From Rubrobacter sp. (GTDB lineage Bacteria > Actinomycetota > Rubrobacteria > Rubrobacterales > Rubrobacteraceae): 7,050 nucleotides of DNA. Below are positions 5,773-7,050 of this stretch, piece after piece; position 1 is the first letter of the stretch; every line of letters starts with the position of its first letter. The stretch is taken from NCBI GenBank assembly GCA_016781705.1, contig JADDPV010000046.1, positions 1 to 7,050 of the forward strand, given 5' to 3'. The notes beneath the pieces were generated by a model. The model did not search any database, was not told the DNA's origin, and worked only from the letters and a program-made list of their open reading frames with translations. Position numbers and translations under genes: made by a program.

Positions 5773-6162
5773 GCACCTTCCCGAACCTGTGATCCCGCGC
5801 TCCTCGCAACGGAGCCGGGCGGCCTGATCAACCCCTCGAACCTCCGGTATCGTTCGTTTGCCCGGCGCCTCAAGCGTGCGGGCCGGGCCCGGATCACCTT
5901 CCACAAGCTTCGCCATACCTGCGCCTCGCTCCTGTTCCAGAAGAACATCTACCTGAAGTTTGTCCAGGAGCTTCTGGGCCACACTACCATAGCCATAACG
6001 CTCGACACATACGGCCACGTCATACCAGCTATGGGGGACCACACCGCACGGGCGATGGAGACACCCTCGGAGGAGAAGACCTGCCAGAGGAAGAAAGCGC
6101 TGCGGGGGAAGTTTCCGAAGGGTAGTTCCGTGGCCCCCGCTCCGTGCAGGGGAGAATTATGA
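5773..6162 (+). pseudogene. Tyrosine recombinase (phage-type integrase), C-terminal remnant
   Basis: A 129-codon open frame with no start codon near its beginning encodes the C-terminal part of a phage-type integrase: ATEPGGLINPSNL (12-24), then TFHKLRHTCASLLF (42-55), VQELLGHTTIAITLDTYGHV (64-83) and a basic tail ending at TGA 6160-6162. The catalytic residues His44, Arg47, His70 and the nucleophile Tyr80 are present. The SAM-like N-terminal domain, the first catalytic Arg and the Lys are missing, so it cannot work as a recombinase alone. The remnant lies in the same frame as the acetyltransferase and begins immediately after its stop codon, which suggests that a deletion or insertion junction lies close to 5773-5805. 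It is very probably a dead fragment of an integrated element. Confidence 0.85.
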
Positions 6163-6294
6163 TAGCTGTCCACCGACCGCGAATGGACCGTAACATCGGT
6201 TAGGCGTAGTCTTCGGTTGCCCTGACCAGGTACGAGTAGGCGCCGTCTTCAGAGCCGCCTCCTCCCAACGCTCAGACGGCCGATGCACAACTGG
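6163..6294. other. Spacer between integrase remnant and transposase
   Basis: This 132-bp stretch shows no gene or clear hairpin. It should contain one end of the insertion sequence, just after the transposase stop at 6295. Bases near GATGCACAACTGG (6282-6294) could be part of a terminal repeat, but the other end is not in the window, so this cannot be tested here. Confidence 0.3.
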
Positions 6295-7050
6295 TTAGAC
6301 CAAGAGGGCCACGAGGCGGCGCAACGGTTGGCTGAGCAAGGAATTGAGCCACTACTGCCCGCGCATTGTAGGCCGCGACCTTGGCGACCAAGCGGGCGAG
6401 CAGACCGTCCAAGGTCTTGGCCCGGTGGCGCTCCAGCGAGAAAAGGTCCTTCAGCTACGAGATGACCTGCTCGATGAACTGCCGTTCGCCCGCCGTCCAG
6501 CGGCGGTCGGCCTCTGGCCACGCCCGACGGACGCTCGTTGCCCTTCGGAGTTGCCGCTACCGGCGCCCCCCGTAAGCCTTTAGCCAACCCCGCTCCCATG
6601 CGAGCGAGGAGAATCCCTTGTCGGCCAGGTAGGTTTCGTGGTGGTCGGAAGCGATCAGTGCGTCGCCTATCGGTCGCTCGTCGCAGTCGGCCGGGGCCAA
6701 CCCGAAGGCCGTGACGACGCCCGCGGGATCCACCACCAGGGCGACCTTGAACCCATAGACCACTCGGTCTTCGAGTGGCACCTCCTGAAGGCCCCCTGCC
6801 CGGCGAACAGGCCCTTGCGGCAGGCCCTCACCCGCACACCACTGCCGGGACCACAGGGTCGTCTCCACGATGCGGTAGACCGCCGCGGGGTCGTGGGCGA
6901 GCGTTTCGGCCACACGTCGCGTCGGAATGCCCGCAGCTCGGGCTCCAGGGCGCGCATCCTCCGGTCGAGCGGGCTCTGGAGCACAGGTTCGGGAAGTAGG
7001 AGCGCGTAGGTGCGAAGAGGCGAAGCGCCAGAAGTCGCGTTCGCTGCGGA
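6295..7050 (-). pseudogene. IS982-family transposase, multiply frameshifted (continues off the right edge)
   Basis: Conserved transposase segments appear in order on the minus strand but in different frames: SERDFWRFASSHLR (about 7045-7004), YFPNL (6998-6984), LQSPLDRRMRALEPELRAF (6981-6925), AETLAHDPAAVYRIVETT (6910-6857), RACRKGLFAGQGAFRRC (6828-6778), VVYGFKVALVVD through LADKGFSSLAWERGW to KAYG (6763-6569), APVAATPKGNER (6566-6531), RRAWPEADRRW through FIEQVIS and LKDLFSLERHRAK to VAAYN (about 6529-6365) and LNSLLSQPLRRLVALLV ending at TAA 6295-6297. An in-frame TAG sits at 6455-6457 where the family usually has a residue between VI(S) and LKD. DDE candidates: Glu in IVETT where Asp is usual, Asp in ADKGF, Glu in FIEQV. 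The element is inactive as read, unless some frameshifts are sequencing errors. The far terminal repeat is outside the window and I could not define the near one. Confidence 0.8.

Noticed and set aside
6249..6599. A 116-codon minus-strand open frame
   Set aside because: Only a short part (APVAATPKGNER) matches the transposase; the rest is an out-of-frame reading of the broken gene.

Overview
This is a high-GC bacterial chromosome segment. It holds the first bases of a 16S rRNA gene with its promoter region, five intact protein genes, and a stretch of decayed mobile DNA at the right end. The high GC content, the group-2 type TyrRS, a class A penicillin-binding protein with a Pro/Thr/Ala-rich tail, apparently leaderless genes and a Firmicute-like boxA suggest a deep-branching actinobacterium. 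Rubrobacter-like is my best guess, but this is inference from style, not an identification.

Left part (1-1818, all minus strand): tyrS reads leftward and ends only about 30 bp before a promoter that starts the rRNA operon. The rRNA promoter region (about 68-645) has two near-consensus sigma-70-type promoters, each with a 16-bp spacer. A similar hairpin plus boxA-like module lies downstream of each. A run of four short hairpins and two more stems next to the 16S 5' end fill the leader.

Middle (1819-4138): a 61-bp divergent region drives tyrS leftward and a bifunctional peptidoglycan synthase (GT51 plus transpeptidase) rightward. Convergent to it is a two-gene minus-strand operon: a RemA-like (DUF370) protein followed, with a 4-base GTGA overlap, by a 3-methyladenine DNA glycosylase. 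A GNAT acetyltransferase is transcribed divergently from this operon. Three of these starts (pbp, remA-like, GNAT) lack a convincing Shine-Dalgarno sequence but have a -10-like hexamer 6-9 bases before the start codon, suggesting leaderless or near-leaderless mRNAs.

Right part (5773-7050): the C-terminal catalytic third of a tyrosine recombinase begins directly after the GNAT stop codon, in the same frame. It is followed on the opposite strand by an IS982-type transposase broken by several frameshifts and at least one nonsense codon. This region looks like a graveyard of an integrated element next to housekeeping genes. I saw no CRISPR array, tRNA gene, toxin-antitoxin pair or clear defence system.
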